Shown one piece after another: positions 62,554 to 64,000 of a DNA stretch of 64,000 nt. The notes under the pieces were generated by a model. The model worked only from the letters and a program-made list of their open reading frames with translations, made no database searches and was not told the DNA's origin. The translations under genes were made by a program, and so were the position numbers. Each line of letters opens with the position of its first letter. The stretch's first letter is position 1. Location: NCBI GenBank assembly GCA_934402375.1, contig CAKRUB010000004.1, forward strand, positions 58,405 through 122,404, written 5' to 3'. Source of the DNA: an uncultured Acetatifactor sp. (lineage in GTDB: Bacteria > Bacillota > Clostridia > Lachnospirales > Lachnospiraceae).

Positions 62554-62602
62554 TTGCGCTTTCTGAAAGGTATGTTATACTAAAACTGAACGAACGGTCA
62601 GT
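62554..62602 (+). promoter_or_regulatory. TetR-gene promoter with downstream operator
   Basis: TTGCGC (62554-62559), 16-base spacer, TATACT (62576-62581). Immediately downstream ACTGAACGAACGGTCAGT (62585-62602) is an imperfect palindrome (one mismatch pair) of the kind bound by TetR/AcrR proteins, sitting across the start site: a plausible autorepression operator. Confidence 0.7.
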
Positions 62603-62622
62603 TATGAAAAAGAAAGGTACCT

Positions 62623-63225
62623 ATGAAAACGACGGAACAGCAGCATAACGAAAAGAAACAGGAAATCATGGAAAAATGCTTTGCGTGCTATGCCGAAAAC
62701 GGGTTGAATGGCACGGGAATCAAGGCGTTGGCAAATGCCTGCGGGTTTACACAGGCAAATCTGTACGGTTATTTTGAGAATCTGGACGATCTGATCATCC
62801 AGTCTACCGCCTACTGCATGGCGAAGGTGGAGGACGATTTTATGAAGAAAGCTCCCACCGACCTTAAGGGTGTCATGCAGTTTATAGAGGAAATCCCTTA
62901 TTGGACGGCAAGGGAGCACGGGAAGAAATACCGGCTGATGTATCAGGTTTATACGCACCCGAAATACATAGAGCACGGAAAGAAATTCTTCGAGGGTGTC
63001 AACGAGCGCTATACCGAATATGCAAAGCAGCTGGAGCCGAAGATCGGTATTCCCTATACGACCATCACGCCGTTAATCTTTATTTTCGTCCGTGCCTGCG
63101 TTCATTACGCCATGTTTGAGGATGAATATTATCTGAAGGCACAGATGGAGGTCCTGAAGCAGGGAGTAAACCTGTTTGCAGAGAAATACCGCACTGAATT
63201 TCTGAACGGAGGAGACAAGTTATGA
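62623..63225 (+). CDS. TetR/AcrR family transcriptional regulator
   Basis: A 200-residue repressor: N-terminal helix-turn-helix (residues about 10-55, NEKKQEIMEKCFACYAENGLNGTGIKALANACGFTQANLYGYFENLDDL, the TetR pattern) and a divergent ligand-binding C-terminal domain. The operator-like palindrome overlapping its own promoter indicates autoregulation. The stop overlaps the next start (ATGA), so the secreted protein downstream is its likely co-regulated partner. Ligand unknown. Confidence 0.92.
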   Translation: MKTTEQQHNEKKQEIMEKCFACYAENGLNGTGIKALANACGFTQANLYGYFENLDDLIIQSTAYCMAKVEDDFMKKAPTDLKGVMQFIEEIPYWTAREHGKKYRLMYQVYTHPKYIEHGKKFFEGVNERYTEYAKQLEPKIGIPYTTITPLIFIFVRACVHYAMFEDEYYLKAQMEVLKQGVNLFAEKYRTEFLNGGDKL

Positions 63226-64000
63226 AAAAAATTTTGCGCAGACTTCTGCTACTTACTTTATGGATGGTACTCTGCCTTGTGCCGCTCACGGCAAACGCCG
63301 AAGGGGAGAACCCCATAGAACTGACGCAGGATAATTATAAATCTTATTTGAAGGATTCGGGCAAGTATGACAAATTCTACCTTCCATCCGGCAGTTATAT
63401 CCTGATGGGGGACATCACCCTTGATGAGACATTGCTTATTGGTTATGATGAGCAGTTTAACGATAAAGATTTCACTGATGTGAATGTGACTCTGGATTTG
63501 AACGGATATGTATTGCGGCAGGGGAACGTAGACCCATATCCTGTAATTCAGGTATATCAGGGCAGTAACCTGACCATTCAGGACAGCCGGCCGGAGGTAA
63601 CCCATAAATTTACGGCGGACAGTACGGGATTATGGAAGCTGGACGAGGCAAATGGGGATAAAACAGTCAACGGCGGCGTCATTACCGGGTCAGTTAAAAC
63701 GGGAATGGTGCTCCAGGCAGTGGATATGAATAAGGATACTTATGTAGCGCGATGCACGATGAACGGCGGCAATATCGTCGGCTGCACCTATAGTTCATTT
63801 GGCGGTGGTGTGTATGTGGGCGACAAAGCCGAATTTACGATGAATGGCGGCAGCATCCGCGGCTGTACTGTGACGGATCCGCAACATGGATTTGGCGGCG
63901 GTGTGTATGTGGTGAGCGGCACATTTACGATGAACGGCGGCACGATCAGTGACTGTGTCTCAGCTACTACAGACGGCGGAGACGCACTGTTTATGGCTAA
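63222..64000 (+). CDS. Secreted repeat protein, parallel beta-helix-like (3' partial)
   Basis: Open to the window end, at least 259 residues seen. A signal peptide (MKKILRRLLLLTLWMVLCLV then PLTANA) leads to IELTQDNYKSYL, a strand-rich region with LDLNGYVLRQ and LTIQDS, and then repeats of about 25-30 residues built on FTMNGGSIRGCT (TMNGGNIVGCT, FTMNGGSIRGCT, FTMNGGTISDCV) separated by FGGGVYV. The repeat pattern suggests a right-handed parallel beta-helix such as pectin-lyase-like surface proteins; wall-anchoring or further domains would lie outside. GGAGG precedes the ATG, which overlaps the TetR stop. Confidence 0.75.
   Translation, partial: MKKILRRLLLLTLWMVLCLVPLTANAEGENPIELTQDNYKSYLKDSGKYDKFYLPSGSYILMGDITLDETLLIGYDEQFNDKDFTDVNVTLDLNGYVLRQGNVDPYPVIQVYQGSNLTIQDSRPEVTHKFTADSTGLWKLDEANGDKTVNGGVITGSVKTGMVLQAVDMNKDTYVARCTMNGGNIVGCTYSSFGGGVYVGDKAEFTMNGGSIRGCTVTDPQHGFGGGVYVVSGTFTMNGGTISDCVSATTDGGDALFMA

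Overview
The window looks like a chromosomal stretch from a spore-forming Clostridia bacterium, most likely a Lachnospiraceae gut anaerobe. Supporting signs are the yqfC-yqfD-phoH-(pgpH-like)-ybeY sporulation/RNA block, a monomeric [FeFe] hydrogenase, DUF1292 and DUF896 proteins, Bacillota-type SD sequences and promoters, and many small secreted or anchored cell-wall enzymes. Genus cannot be fixed from sequence alone. There is no prophage, transposase, CRISPR array, tRNA or rRNA gene that I can see. The gene content is housekeeping and metabolism, with unusual repeats and several proteins that look like catalytically dead homologues of known enzymes.

Layout. 1-4.3 kb: the 3' part of a large extracellular solute-binding protein gene, then (minus strand) a CDF metal transporter and a YgjP-type metallopeptidase. 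4.4-6.0 kb: gpmI. 6.0-7.1 kb: a gene-free, repeat-rich kilobase (114-bp inverted-repeat element, 53-bp minisatellite, 71-bp duplication, three-hairpin leader). 7.1-19.1 kb: one long plus-strand run holding an Fe-S aldo/keto reductase, pyrimidine-nucleoside phosphorylase, yqfC, yqfD, phoH, a degenerate PgpH, ybeY, a SpoVB/MurJ-like flippase, a BofC-like protein and two FAD oxidoreductases. 19.1-22.8 kb: proB, DUF896, 5-formyl-THF cyclo-ligase, proA, pyrophosphatase. 22.8-25.1 kb: feoA-feoB behind a textbook Fur box. 25.2-32.9 kb: two envelope proteins of unknown function, hydrogenase, gltX, a UvrD-like helicase, DUF1292. 32.9-36.4 kb: a triple tandem repeat, an SH3-NlpC/P60 hydrolase and a CapA-like protein. 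36.5-40.9 kb: an inactive-looking GlgX homologue, DUF5662, a Cys/Gly-rich small protein, a MATE transporter. 41-44.7 kb (minus): potABCD. 44.9-50.2 kb: a lactonase-like propeller, aroC (minus), VanY-type carboxypeptidase, tgt, yajC. 50.4-58.9 kb: leuB, ilvD, ilvB, an L,D-transpeptidase, serC, serA. 59-64 kb: a small unknown protein (minus), an inactive-looking GlgB homologue, an MscS channel, a TetR regulator and the start of a secreted repeat protein cut by the window end.

Most striking: (1) two GH13 glycogen-enzyme homologues (GlgX-like at 36.5 kb, GlgB-like at 59.4 kb) have each lost every catalytic residue while keeping the fold-defining motifs around them; (2) the PgpH slot of the yqf operon holds a shortened protein whose HD metal site is gone; (3) a short hairpin (TGCGCA-loop-TGCGCA) followed by a conserved GAAATGRGGA Shine-Dalgarno block sits directly before the start codon of at least five unrelated genes, and two copies carry two further upstream hairpins; (4) a 140-bp inverted-repeat element occurs four times between genes, with compensatory changes in its apical stem. 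All statements on absence of activity are inferences from missing residues; no database search or computation was possible.
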